A stretch of DNA of 64,000 nt. Source: Isoetes taiwanensis (taxonomy: Eukaryota; Streptophyta; Lycopodiopsida; Isoetales; Isoetaceae). Both the position numbers and the translations under genes were made by a program. The notes below the pieces were generated by a model that searched no databases, was not told the origin of the DNA, and saw nothing but the letters and a program-made list of their open reading frames with translations. The DNA lies in assembly GCA_021234155.1 (NCBI GenBank), contig JAJEKV010000193.1:246001-310000 (forward strand). Direction: 5' to 3'. Shown here one piece after another: positions 33,970-45,189 of this stretch; within the stretch, counting starts at the first letter, position 1; every line of letters begins with the position of its first letter.

Positions 33970-35690
33970 CATGGAAAGCCCCTCCTTCTAAGTAAACATG
34001 CCTTTAACTGTATTCCAAGCCTATATTAAATCATTAATAGCCAAACAAAAATGAAATCTTATTAAAGCTTTTTACACATCCCCGCCTGCCATCATCAGTG
34101 ATAGTAGTTTTTCAAAATATGAATTTTTATTACATATACCACATATGGATCTTCAAAAAGGAATTGTAAGAGATGGCCAATATCCATTTAGATGCTCGAG
34201 TTGGTCATATAACATCTTCCTTTAAGGGCTAGAGATAAGTGCAATTTGATCAGCATATCTAGAAGAACGTCATTACATTGAATGTAGTTCAGACTATGTT
34301 ATAAACTATGTTGTAAGCTTCGTATGTCCAAACTTGAATGTAGTTCAGACTATGTGTTATAAACTATGTTCTAAGCTTCGTATGTCCAAACTATCGTATG
34401 TTCCTTGATTGTTGATTATTATTTGTAATTATAATACAATATGTCTCGAGCTACAGAATTTACATTTTTTGCTTCTTCTAGTTAATAAAAATAGGCAAGT
34501 GAAAGTTTAAAGGAATATTTAATTCAAAAGTTTCACCAAGCCCATATACATATAAATGTAATGATAATAATAACTTCAGCCAATAAGATTTTGAAAAATA
34601 GTCAAATCATTTTTTATGAAAATATATATAGTATGCATAATTTTTTCCCTATTCTGGGCATATGCTGTAAACTATCATTCCCTAAAATTATAAAATTATA
34701 TCACGTCCAAACAGTTTCTCAAATAATTTCTTTGCACTTTTTGGACTTTCACACTTAACATACCGTGATAGGAGAATTTCCTAACACTACAGTTGAATCG
34801 AATGCACCATGAATAATACTGGCGTGAATAACCTCACTTGCTATTAGTGTTGTTGGACTCGCACAAGCTACTTAGAATGCTTTCGGAGGTGCTCCAGAAG
34901 CCAAAGGCACTAGCAGGAAAAATGCATGGAAGGGAGAAACAACTTGATGTGCAAGTTTGAGGTAACCTGGCACATAAGCAAATCTAGTATGTTGTTTGGA
35001 ATCAAAATGGCATTCAGTTGGACCTGAAAATAAAAATCGTGCTTCTTCTGCACTATAACTTATGCTCCTATGCCAAGTCACCTTCTGCATGCAGCCACTA
35101 TGAGTAAACAATGGTTTTGAAACCTGAATTAACCAAATCATATGGCAACAAATAAATGTTATAGCTTCATGCTTCTCTGTATCTTATTGCAATCCTGGTT
35201 TGCAAACTCCATTTGGAAAGGGCATGGCATGGTCGATCCTGACCTTCCCAATACAAACATGAAGCTGTGAAGTCTGTTGCAGCAGGTGGATCCAAATGCA
35301 CGAAGCCCATCTGTGCACGAAATCAAAAAGTTGGAGAAAAGGGAAAGCTCAGATTCTTCAAGATCTGGATTTTTAGTACTCAAGCAGCAAATCCACATGA
35401 TCAAAGGATGATCTGCCATGGGCTTACAACAATGGCGAGGCCTACACTCACAAACCCTAAAAAAGGGAATTCGACCCTTGCATGCAGAGGGTAAGCATCT
35501 CCTCATAAGAAGAAAAAAAAAATACAAGGGGCTAGACCATTGGAATATGTCATTAATAACTAAAATTGTGTATGTGCACTCTAGATGTACAAATTAATAG
35601 GCCTCGTGCAATACACCCATTAAATCATAGGAAAACCATAGTAAAAAACATACAAAAATACAAAAGAAACCCCCTGTTCTTGTGCTGCAT
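33970..35690. other. AT-rich intergenic DNA
   Basis: No supported gene. It holds the tandem duplication at 34279-34394, listed separately. Confidence 0.45.
34279..34394 (+). repeat. ~57 bp tandem duplication
   Basis: Two nearly identical units starting TTGAATGTAGTTCAGACTAT and ending CTTCGTATGTCCAAAC. Confidence 0.9.
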
Positions 35691-35692
35691 AT

Positions 35693-35965
35693 TATGTTGC
35701 CTTCATAGTTTAACTTTTTTTCATGTTGCCTTCTTTGAATGATTCACATTCTTAGAATATTTAGTAATTTGCATCTCAATCCTTTGCTTATAACATAAGC
35801 GCATTATTTACCATGTCTAATTACTATTACATCTTTCTTTACTAAAAGAAAAATCTTTAAAGCCCAACACTTTTGCGCATATTTTTCTACAATAAGCACA
35901 CATAGCACATATTTGCTACATGGAGGCTACATGTCCTTGTTTTAGCTCTTGGAACTTATAGTTGT
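35693..35965 (+). repeat. Diverged direct repeat, left of LINE
   Basis: Matches 39236-39690 with indels: ATGTTGCCTTCTT, GATTCACATTCTTAGA, TTTGCATCTCAATCC, TCTTTCTTTACTAA, GCTACATGGA and CCTTGTTTTAGCTCTTGGA recur in order. The right copy has an internal insertion. Confidence 0.75.
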
Positions 35966-35997
35966 TAATAGATAGATAGTATTTTTACGTCATGCCA

Positions 35998-36085
35998 CAT
36001 TGGCAGCGTATGACGGACCCCCAGAGACTTGAACACAAGATCTCTTAGTTGCTAACCCAATGGACTAGCCAATAAACCGAACAAA
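35998..36085 (-). repeat. tRNA-derived SINE-like patch
   Basis: On the minus strand TGGCTAGTCCATTGGGTTAG resembles a polymerase III A-box and, about 25 bases on, GTGTTCAAGTCTC resembles a B-box. No cloverleaf is complete and no 3' tail was recognised. Confidence 0.4.
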
Positions 36086-36139
36086 TGTGATATGACATGC
36101 TCCTATGTCCATCCTCTAATAGTGTTTTTCAGATTCTTA

Positions 36140-39100
36140 CTTTCCTTTTTATGTTGTCTGGCACGGAACAGTAGGTGAGATTTGACCCTCTCGCAGATGA
36201 TGTGTTGCAGCTGAGCCCTTCAGCAGGAGCTTGGCCACGGGCGTCATCTGACATTCAGGTCTCGCGCTATAGGAGGCAGTTGTTGCTGCTTTGCCGTATC
36301 TTTGACCTTGTGATTTGCCATGGACTAGCACAGTGGCCATCCTCCAACCAGTACACTTGCAGGCAGGAGAACCAGGGAGGTGGGTCTAGCATGGTAGACT
36401 ATGTATTAGTGGCCGAGCAGGACATGCATCTCGTCAAACATTTTCGAGTGGGAACAGCTGGAGGGGATGAGGAGGTGGACTCAAACCACGTGCAGCTCTA
36501 CTTGAAGCTGGCTTGGCAAGTTGCTCCAGATGCCTGTCCAACACCTCCTCATATGCTTCAGCTCAGACTGGACTATGAGTGCGCTCCTACTTACTCCCAA
36601 ATGCTTACGGAGGATCTGGCAAGCATCTCACAATGCTCAACGCTAGAGCAGCAGGCAGGCATGCAGGCTCATTGGCATCCTCGGGGCTGCTGTAGAGAGG
36701 TGTTTTGGGAGAAGTCGCCCCAGGCAAACCTCAAGAGCTACCACGCATTTCCGCGTAACCAGTGGTTTGACGTTGAGTGCAAAGAACGCAAATACTGGCT
36801 CCCCCAAGTCACAGACCTGCTCTACGCTCGGATGAAGCAATACCGCACTTTCCTTAAGGTTAGAAAGGCCAGGTATATTGTGGCCCGTCAACAGGAAAAG
36901 TTCTTCCTCCTGGAACGTCATCCCAGGACATTCTGGCAGAGAGTGCTCAGGAGGCCAGTGCCGCCCACAAGAAACATCACTCCAGATCAGTAGGGGCATA
37001 CCTGCAGCAGCTCTACAATCCTGAGGGTGCACGAGCGGCATTACTCCCCCAGCAGAGCCCCGTACTAGAAATCACGGAGGCGGAGGTAGCATAGGGGCTG
37101 CAACATCTAGCCAATGGAAAAGCACCAGACCTTAATGGCATGCAGGCAAAGTTACTCAAGCGGGCAAGACTATCCATCGCGTCGGTACTGATAGACATGT
37201 TCAACAAGGCATTGTGAGAAGGTTTTCCCCCGCAATGGACCACTAGCAAGGTTGTCCCAATCTATAAGGCAAGAGACACGCATTGCTCGGCCAATTACCG
37301 GACCATCATGATAAGCTCAGTGTTTGCAAACTTCTTGCCGGGATCCTCGAGCGGCAACGACAAGATGGGCAGAGGCAGCAGGAGTCCGGGCACTCACACA
37401 GGCAGGATTCAGGCCGAGGCACTCAACTATAGATCATATCTTTACACTGTCGACTCTAGTTGAGGACAACAGGAACCGTCGGCAAGATCTGTATTGCTGC
37501 TTCGTAGACTTCACCAAGGCTTTTGACACTGTGCCTCGGGAAAAGCTGTGGGCAAGATTGCAGCAGCTAGACGTCCCTGCCGAACTATAGAACACGGTGT
37601 ATATGTTATTTGAGACATGCATCGGCCAGCTACAAACAGCGGGCCGACCATTCGAGAGCAGTATTAGGGTCCGCCAGGGATGCCCTCTCTCTCCCACACT
37701 ATTCGGCCTGTATATTGATCAACTGGAGAGATGGCTCGTTGATAATGGAGGCACTGGGGCTCACCTCCTACACCAGATGATCAAGCAGCTGATCTATGCT
37801 GACAATGTGGACCTCCTAGCACACACTCAGGCAGACATGCAATGCCATCTCGATGCCCTGGACACATTCTGCCAGGAGACTGACATGCGTGTCAACTTAG
37901 CCAAAACCAAGGTGGTTCTGATATCGTCCGCACGCCAGCCACGACCTCCAATCCTCACTTATCGTGGCCAAAATGTTGAAATGGTGCTCGCTTACAATTA
38001 TTTGGGGGTGGAATTCCCGTCGGCCATGAACTGGGACAATTCCATCCGGCTGCGAGCTGCAGCAGGTTGGAAGGCACTCTATGCAAAGGAGAACAATAGT
38101 CACAAGGCAGAGCTGTATGATTGGACCCACTAATCGCACCTATTTAAGGTGCTAGTAGAACCTGTGATTTTGTACGGGGTTGAGGTCTGGGGCCCAATGA
38201 TTTCCCTCACCACTTGGAATGACTTGGAGCAGGTGCAGAAAGCTTTCTTGGCACAGGCCCTAGGGGTGAAGTCCACAGTCCCATACCAGATCCTGCTGCA
38301 GGAAACAGGTTACTTGCCTCTTCAAAAGGGGCCCTTGACAGACACATCGTCTACTTCTAGAAAGTGGTCAGCATGGATGATGCTCGTCTCCCCAACCTTG
38401 CTTATACTGTGCAATGGGGCCTCAATGCCTAAAAGTCTGCTAGCGGGAAAAGAGGGCTCAGGGCCAGATGGAATGTGCAGGAGCACAGGTGCATCCAAGT
38501 GCAAATGGAGGCAGATCGCCGCAGCCTCAGACAGTACCTTGACGCATGCTTCCTCAGTAAGCTATGGGATGCCCGCATTCTTGAACAGGTCAAGATGGCA
38601 CATTATCAACGCCACATAAATCCCATGTTGGAGCGGGGCCCACAATGCTACCTGCGCACTCATCTACCCATGAAAAAGCGCATATGCATTGCCTCTATCC
38701 GCACAGGTGCACACCATCTCTGGATTGAGATAGGGATATGGGTTGGGGAGCTGCATCAGGAGAGGCTTTGCCAACACTGCCAGGTTGGAGCTGTGGAAGA
38801 CGAATGCCACACCCTTTAGAGTTGTCCGGCATATGATGACATTCAGATACACTATGCTGAGCTGGTCCGTCCCGGCCAGCCCCTGCATGAGATGCTGAAT
38901 ACGAGCTCGATTCAGAGGTTGGGCTCATACATTCAAGAGATCATGGATCGCCGAGATCAGCTCGGTCCTCGGGCACTTACTTGATACATGTACATATTTC
39001 TGTCTATATTTATATTTGTATTTGTACAGTTTGACAGCAAACCTATTCCTGTCACGGTTTTTCCCCCAAACAACCCTTTAGGGCGGGAGGAGGTTTTTTA

Positions 39101-39195
39101 ACCCGGACAGTAATACGCTTGATGCGCCTCCTGTTTGGGTCCCATAGGCCAATTGGTCTTCGTGGACGATAAAAATCCTATTCTATTCTATTCTT
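36140..39195 (+). pseudogene. Non-LTR retrotransposon (LINE) with endonuclease end and reverse transcriptase
   Basis: 5'-truncated LINE. 36175-36993 carries the C-terminal part of an APE-type endonuclease (SSMVDYVLVAEQD) and the linker. The reverse transcriptase follows in 36965-37320 (NGKAPDLNGMQAKLLK, PPQWTTSKVVPIYKA) and, after a frame change, 37324-38133: AGFRPRHSTIDHIFTL, CCFVDFTKAFDTVPREKLW, RQGCPLSPTLFGLYID and LIYADNVDLLA. The catalytic YADD reads YADN. The C-terminus has a zinc-knuckle-like C-X2-C-X8-H with C (near 38770-38825). The 3' end finishes with a TATTC-type simple repeat (39178-39194), a common LINE tail. Stops are scattered. AGATTCTT on both sides could be a target duplication. 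Confidence 0.88.
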
Positions 39196-39235
39196 TAGCC
39201 TTCTTAAGATTCTTTCATGGTTTTATTTTTTTTTT

Positions 39236-39690
39236 ATGTTGCCTTCTTAGAATAATTCACATTCTTAGAGCATTTGGTATTTTGCATCTCAATCCATTGC
39301 TTAGAACGAGTCTTAGAGCATTTGGTATTTTGCACGGGAGGAAATTTTTTGGGAGGAAATTTTTTGTTAGGTTTTTGGGTATTTTTCTATAAACATTGAC
39401 ATAAATTTCCAGTTGAAGAATAACATCCTTGCTATTTATGGGAACATTGGGAGACTTTCTTAGGCTCTAAAAGTTTCTCCAAACTCTGCTTAGTAAAAGC
39501 CATACAAATTACTACGTGTAATTACTACTAACGTCTTTCTTTACTAATAGTCTTAAAAAAAATCCATCTTAAAAAAAATCCGCATTTTAGTGCAATCACA
39601 CACGCGGCATGATATTTGGCTACATGGAAGTCAATATGTCCTTGCTTTAGCTCTTGGACAGAATTGAATGAAAAATAACAGTTACAAGGA
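39236..39690 (+). repeat. Diverged direct repeat, right of LINE
   Basis: Partner of 35693-35965. The word CTTAGAGCATTTGGTATTTTGCA is itself doubled inside this copy (39265-39335). Confidence 0.75.
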
Positions 39691-39844
39691 TTTGCAAGCC
39701 AGGGTGCCATAAGTACCCTCACATCTATATGCTAATCATGTTCTGTACCTTTTCTCCTCTTGGATCTGCTACCATTTGGCAAATCTACAGTTTGTGTTTG
39801 AATCTGTCATCCTTCCTAAACAGAAAAATATGGAGATCTGCTTT

Positions 39845-41428
39845 TCACTGTCTAGTCATTTTGCGGTAAGCAAGGGGCAATTTTTCCCTCATCAACCAGC
39901 AGGTGACCATAAGAGCTGCAAGCAAGAAGGCACAGGCAACAGCGAGAGCTATAATGGCCACTCGAGATGATCTGTTTGATTTTGACACACCAGTGATGGA
40001 TGCAGGCAAGGAAGAAGCCAGATGAGAATTTCTGAGCTTCAAAAAACCAGAGACCTGAGGTTGAGTATTCTCAACAGTAAAGCTGCCCAAAACAGCATCT
40101 AAGAAGAAGCAAAAACTGGAACTTCTATCATACAAAAGTGCAGCACAAGAACAGTTTGACAGGCATGCACTGAGACAATGATTCAGATCAGAAACAATGT
40201 CTGGAGTGGAAAAAGAAGTAGAAAAATATGTGGTACCAGTCAGGTTAACAAAGTGATTGAAAGCCGCCTCATTCCCAGTGCAAATCAGGGGTTCCGAAGC
40301 CGGAGCCATGCACTTGGAACTACTTTGTACATAAGTCTCTGCACTGTGAACAGAGCCCTCCGTTTGCTGAAGACATTTACATCCATCAGACATGCTGCAC
40401 AGACCATAGGCACCACAGGCTTTGGGTGCCTTACACATATTTGCAGAAGTTTGTAAAAGCTGGTATGTTTTAGACCACTCTTTCTGAACATATTGATAAA
40501 CCACCATATTTCCATCAGATTCTAGCCTCACAAATTGCAGCACATTACCTGATGCACTTTGAGGGATCTGTATGGACTTAGGTTGAGCACATCCTGTATC
40601 TGCTCCAGCTACAATTACAGGTTTCTCGTATGAAATATTCATCGCGCCTGGGCCATACTCAAACACAGCCTGAAAGGTACTACATGGTTCTAGAGCAGAT
40701 CTTAAAGTACCCCCCTTCAAACTCCAAACATAATAAGGTTGCTGTTCCTTTGCATCAGACTTCAAATACAAAACAAGACCACTTGCTTCCATCTTTGCAG
40801 CAAAATAGCCATCTCTGGGAGATGATTTATTATAAAAGCTTATAAGCTGAGCACCTGCTTTTAATTTCTGTCCAGGCACAAGAGTGTCTGTAGGGTTATT
40901 AAAGCTTTGCCATACATTACCTGATCCGTTAAAGAAGACAAGGTTGCCAGACTCTTGCAGATCTAAACCTGTTAGATTAGATGGAGTTTCCCAGACCTTG
41001 ACGCCGCTTTCATCCAGAAGAAGAAACTTTGCATGAAGCTTTGCAAACATTAAAGTCGCCCCATCCCCAACAGAAGCATTCGTGTTACCTGTCCAAACAG
41101 GAACCGCCGCTGCAGCATCTGAAGAGTTTCTAAGATTTGTGCCCAAAATAACAGATAAGTAAAAATCTCCACTGCCATTTGGGTCCACAAATCCAAACCC
41201 AAAACCCTGTTCCTCGCTCAGAATCGCATTCCCATCTGCATCCTGCAACAGACGATAAATGCCGCCATTCGACAAAGGGTATTCTGGCAAGCTCTTGTTG
41301 TTATTGATTGTCCAGCCTTTAGGAAATGTAAATTCCTTCGCTTTAACTCTAGCAATCAAGCACGAGCTGCCGAGCAAGATTGTAACCCAAAAGCCGATCA
41401 ACCTACAGAAAACTGAAGAAATACTCAT
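39845..41428 (-). CDS. G-type lectin receptor-like protein without kinase
   Basis: A single uninterrupted 527-residue frame. Residues 1-30 form a signal peptide (FWVTILLGSSCLIA). A B-type mannose-binding lectin region follows, with the hallmark GNLVFFNGSGNVWQSF and NPTDTLVPGQ near residue 165-185. Cys-rich EGF/S-locus-like block CKAPKACGAYGLCS lies near 335, and a PAN/apple-like region with CLSACLSNCSCAALLYD near 420. One membrane helix (VAIIALAVACAFLLAALMV) is near 493-512. The frame stops 17 residues after the helix. G-type lectin receptor kinases normally continue into a Ser/Thr kinase; here none follows on the minus strand below 39845. It is either a genuine receptor-like protein that perceives ligands with a partner kinase or a truncated kinase gene. 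The start ATG at 41426-41428 is the only one ahead of the signal peptide. Confidence 0.9.
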   Translation of the reverse strand: MSISSVFCRLIGFWVTILLGSSCLIARVKAKEFTFPKGWTINNNKSLPEYPLSNGGIYRLLQDADGNAILSEEQGFGFGFVDPNGSGDFYLSVILGTNLRNSSDAAAAVPVWTGNTNASVGDGATLMFAKLHAKFLLLDESGVKVWETPSNLTGLDLQESGNLVFFNGSGNVWQSFNNPTDTLVPGQKLKAGAQLISFYNKSSPRDGYFAAKMEASGLVLYLKSDAKEQQPYYVWSLKGGTLRSALEPCSTFQAVFEYGPGAMNISYEKPVIVAGADTGCAQPKSIQIPQSASGNVLQFVRLESDGNMVVYQYVQKEWSKTYQLLQTSANMCKAPKACGAYGLCSMSDGCKCLQQTEGSVHSAETYVQSSSKCMAPASEPLICTGNEAAFNHFVNLTGTTYFSTSFSTPDIVSDLNHCLSACLSNCSCAALLYDRSSSFCFFLDAVLGSFTVENTQPQVSGFLKLRNSHLASSLPASITGVSKSNRSSRVAIIALAVACAFLLAALMVTCWLMREKLPLAYRKMTRQ

Positions 41429-41489
41429 CCTGTTTTATTGTAAGAAGCAGCATTCACAAACAGAAACAGGAAAGCTTTCCTTGAAATAG

Positions 41490-42190
41490 AGGCCACAAGT
41501 CCGGCATTACAAACGGTTTGCTTTCATGCATAGCAGCCCAGGCGACGATTGTGCCGGAAAGGTTTTTGAAAATGGGCAGGCATGGCAAAAGCTTTACACG
41601 TGATAGCTTAAAGGGGGGGTCTTTTGTTTTTAGGGTTTGTTGCCTTGCATTTCCCAAGGTTTATGATTTTTTTTTTCTACAGATCTTTTCTTTATCTTAT
41701 TTATGTTGCTACTTTGAACCCTAGAGTTTACAAGTTGCAACATTGAGTTTATGTTGCTTTCAATTACAGCTAGCTGTCTGAAAAGAAATGTGGAAACCTT
41801 AACTAACAAGCATCTGGTGCCTAAAAGAGAGGGAGGACATGCACACACTTGAGATCCTAAACAAGGGGTACTCACGGCCTTGAATTTGGGTAGTACAATG
41901 GCTTCATGTCCGGATATAAAGAAAAATATTGAGAGATGGCAATTATAGTATCAGAATACCTTAAATGGCATTTGTTGCTGTTAAGATATTCCAAACCCCA
42001 AATGGAAGGGCCTGAATTCGATGCCCGAGTACCCAGTACTTGCAATATTCAAGTGCCCCAACCCAATACCGCCAACTGAGGTGCCAGATACCCCTTATCT
42101 CTACCACATTTTCTTAGGTTGCATGCTTGTGTCGCCCATGTGCAAGACATACATAGTGGGCTATGGGAGAGAAGAAAACGTGAAGAAGTA
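41490..42190. other. Upstream region of the lectin gene, no other gene
   Basis: Contains the presumed promoter of the minus-strand lectin gene; no TATA box could be assigned with confidence. No further gene seen. Confidence 0.45.
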
Positions 42191-42199
42191 ACCATTCCT

Positions 42200-43450
42200 T
42201 TAAGGGTCAAGATAATTATACCCCAGATTGGTAGATTCCGGAGCAAAATCAATCGGATTCCGGATCCCAATTTCCGTTCTCCACGGGGCGCGGTGTCGCG
42301 TCGGCCGTTGGTGGCAGCCCCGACTACCGGGGGGACGGTCCGTGGAGGGATCCGAAATGCCGCTGTCAAGGATCTCGGCTCCGGTTTGCTCCCCCCTCCG
42401 GAATCCTCTCGAGGCATTAGGCTCTTGGGAGCACAAACCGGAGAGCCCTTCCACCGGGATACCGAAACGGGCGATTCCGTCTGCCAGTGGCTGCTTCTTA
42501 ACCGAACCTGAACGACATGGCATCGTTTCAGTCCATATCAGACAATGGTCCAGGAATCGCTGATCAGATCGGGACCGTCGACGCGGTCCGAGCATCTCCG
42601 ATGTCCGTGCGGTGCCCATGATCCGGGATCTCTCCACGACTTTCCCGGGGCATGGTATCCCGCCATACTGCCTCCCCGCCGCCGGATCCCGGCTTCATGG
42701 TTTCCGGTTGAGCAAATGTGGGCAATCATGGTTTGCCGGCGCACTCGTGCCGCATCCCCGACCGGGCCCACCGCACGGTCCGGAATCATGGAGATGTGAT
42801 ACCGGAGCACCGTATCCGCACAATGGGAGCAAGAGGAATATGTGGCTCCGGGATCACTTACATGCCGAAGAGATCCCGGATGGCGGCCTAGGCCGACGGG
42901 GATCCCTGCTTGCGGGACAGCCATCGCGCTCCTATCGCCAGGAATCACGTATGAGCTGATTCCGGCGTAGTGATTGGCGCCTGGCTTTACTACCGGGATC
43001 ATTATGGTTGATTCCGGCGGCTGCCCACGTGATGATCCCGGCTTCTAGGACCAAGATAGCGATCCCTGCGCCTGGCTTTACCGCCGGAATTGCGTATGGT
43101 TGATTCCGGCAGGCTGCACACTCTCGGTGGGCAATCCCGGCTTCTGGGACCAAGGTAGCGATCCCGGAACGATCTTGCCCCTCAAACCCGTGAGGGTGCA
43201 TTAACGTCGTCCATCCAACATGGCCGACAGCATTGGGGTTGTGATTGGTCCGAGTCAATAGTGGCACAAGAGCCGAACCATGGCGTTCGACTGGGGAAGA
43301 GGCTGTTTGGAGATGCGCCTGTTTGGAGATGCGCTTGTCGTGGAATGGTGGAAGTAGAGCGAACGGATGGGCTGGTAATCTACTATCCCTGCTCCATTAC
43401 TATAAGCAGCACCAGTGCTAAGAATTCCAATCCCATGTAGCGTCAGGAAA
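42200..43450. repeat. GC-rich patch with tandem and interspersed CCGG-containing repeats
   Basis: Base composition changes sharply to GC-rich, with many copies of GATCCCGG/CCGGGATC and GATTCCGGC. Two ~95 bp tandem units lie at 42976-43067 and 43068-43165, both starting GCGCCTGGCTTTAC, including TATGGTTGATTCCGGC and ending near AGCGATCCC. An 18 bp tandem duplication (CTGTTTGGAGATGCGC) lies at 43303-43338. Long open frames on both strands arise from the GC content and show no domain. It may be the terminal region of the MULE that follows. Confidence 0.6.
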
Positions 43451-43458
43451 TTATCAGG

Positions 43459-44995
43459 ATGCAGGAGCCTGTGGACGGTTACTTTGATCACGACCAACTT
43501 CTATGGAACGAAGAGGAACATTCCCTACCGCCCATGATCGTCATGGTTTATTGCATTCCCACCGGGCGGGTTTCTGACTTTGTTGCCGGTGAGCAAGTTT
43601 TCGGGGAGTCCCCATGTAATTTCTACCTGAGAAGTAGTGCATCCCAACGACATCTAAAACATCCAACTAAGGACTCATATCTATTAATAAAAAGGTATGG
43701 CATGCAGCCCTATTCAAGATGCAATGTGATACTTCATTTGAGACTAATCTTATGAACCTGACCAGGTATTGGTGTACTTACGGGCCTCAGGACTACTCAA
43801 CAAACACTCACTTTGTTGAAAGCATACGTCCAGGTTCCAGTAGACGACGAAGAAGGGTTGAAAGAGGAGAGGGTATTCGCGGGGGCTGTCAATGCCACTT
43901 CACAGTTCGCCAACTCTATCTCATGCCCGAATGCTCTAAGATCACGTATTATTGGTTCGATCATGTTAACCTGTGCGGTGAGGTGGCTCACGGCAGGGCA
44001 TTTGACCCACAAAGGGGCATGAGGTTCAGGTTCGCACCATGGATCTCCAAGGAGAAGAAGGAATGGATTCGTCAAAAACTTGTGCAGTACCACACCCCCC
44101 ACAGTGTGTTGAACATGCATGAGGAGAGTTGGAACCTGAAATGCTCTGTGAAAGGAAAAGAAAGCTTGAGCAGGGATGATATGTTGTACATGTCAGATAC
44201 CTACAATGTAGACAAGTCCGTCGTGCGTGACACTTGGAAATTACACGAGGACCTGCCTACTAGGATCTATATGCAGGCTCGCTTGAATGCGGATAGTCTC
44301 TTCGTCCACCAACAAGGAACCTTATTCCAGCTAGGTGTGATGACGCAACTCCAGAAGGAAGCCTTGATCCAGTTTGGGAAGGACAGAGCGATATGTATAG
44401 ACTCTACTTTCAAGACAAATGACAAAAGGTAATTCTTGGGCATCGCTCTTAAAATTACCTCAGCTCTTAGGTAGTAATTCCACGTTGACGTCCCCTAATT
44501 ACTTTGCACGGTATTATCTCTTCACCCTAATCGCATTTGATGACCATTGCAATGGGATGCCTGTTGCCTGGGTTATTACCAATAGCCAAACCGAGAGTGC
44601 AATATCACAGTGGCTCGTAGCATTGAGGGATGCAGTCCACCTCTGTGATCCAGCTTGGCGACCGTCATGCTTCATTACAGACGATGCCCATGCCGAAATC
44701 AAAGCTTGTGAGACGGTGATGAACCGCCTCATTGCTTAAAGTGGAAATCACGATCTCACAAATTGTGTTTAATATTGGTTTTGTTTGTTTTATGTTGCAT
44801 TGCAGGTGTTACCGGGAGTGCCTGTTCAAATTTGCATTTGGCATGTCAGGAGAGCCTGGTTAAGGTTTGTCGAGGAACGTGAGGGAAAAGAACATCAGAA
44901 ATAAGATGTTCACCGAGCTAGGAGCGATTATGTATGGGATAGGCAATCCGCACGTAGGCTTACATGCTGGTCAGGACGAAGCAATTTTGGGCGGT
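43459..44995 (+). pseudogene. MULE-type transposase, interrupted by element E3
   Basis: 43719-44432 encodes an N-terminal region (CQCHFTVRQLYLMPEC, zinc-binding-like) and the start of a MULE-type DDE core (DRAICIDSTFKTND). The core continues at 44513-44739 with LFTLIAFDDHCNGMPVAWVIT and PSCFITDDAHAEI, the expected second Asp. After an intron-like gap ending TTGCAG at 44806 it reads VQICIWHVRRAWLRF, the C-x-W-H motif, then shifts frame to KMFTELGAIM near 44910. The gene is cut at 44996 by the LTR of E3. MULE transposases move DNA by cut and paste. The third catalytic residue and any SWIM finger lie outside what is preserved. Confidence 0.82.
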
Positions 44996-45189
44996 TGTGA
45001 CGTTCCCGCATAATATACGCTCCTAATACGTATATTATACTGCCACGTCACACGTACATGTGACGTCCCCTACTCGTATACGGTGCACTCACCATATACA
45101 ACCAGGAGTTCATCCCCCATACCAGCTCCATGCCGATACAGGGCCCTCCACATGACACTGCAACTGTGACGGGTTCCAGTGGGAAGAGT
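44996..45189 (-). repeat. E3 3' LTR, distal part
   Basis: On the minus strand this is the end of an LTR finishing GGGAACGTCACA. It is separated from the rest of the LTR (61537-63074) by element E2. The junction shows a 5 bp duplication AGAGT (45185-45189) versus ACAGT (61537-61541), one mismatch. GCGGT at 44991-44995 would be E3's own target duplication; its partner is outside the window. Confidence 0.75.

Noticed and set aside
42049-43497. Long overlapping frames in the GC-rich patch on both strands
   Set aside because: Stops are rare simply because of GC content and tandem repeats; no domain or start context supports coding.
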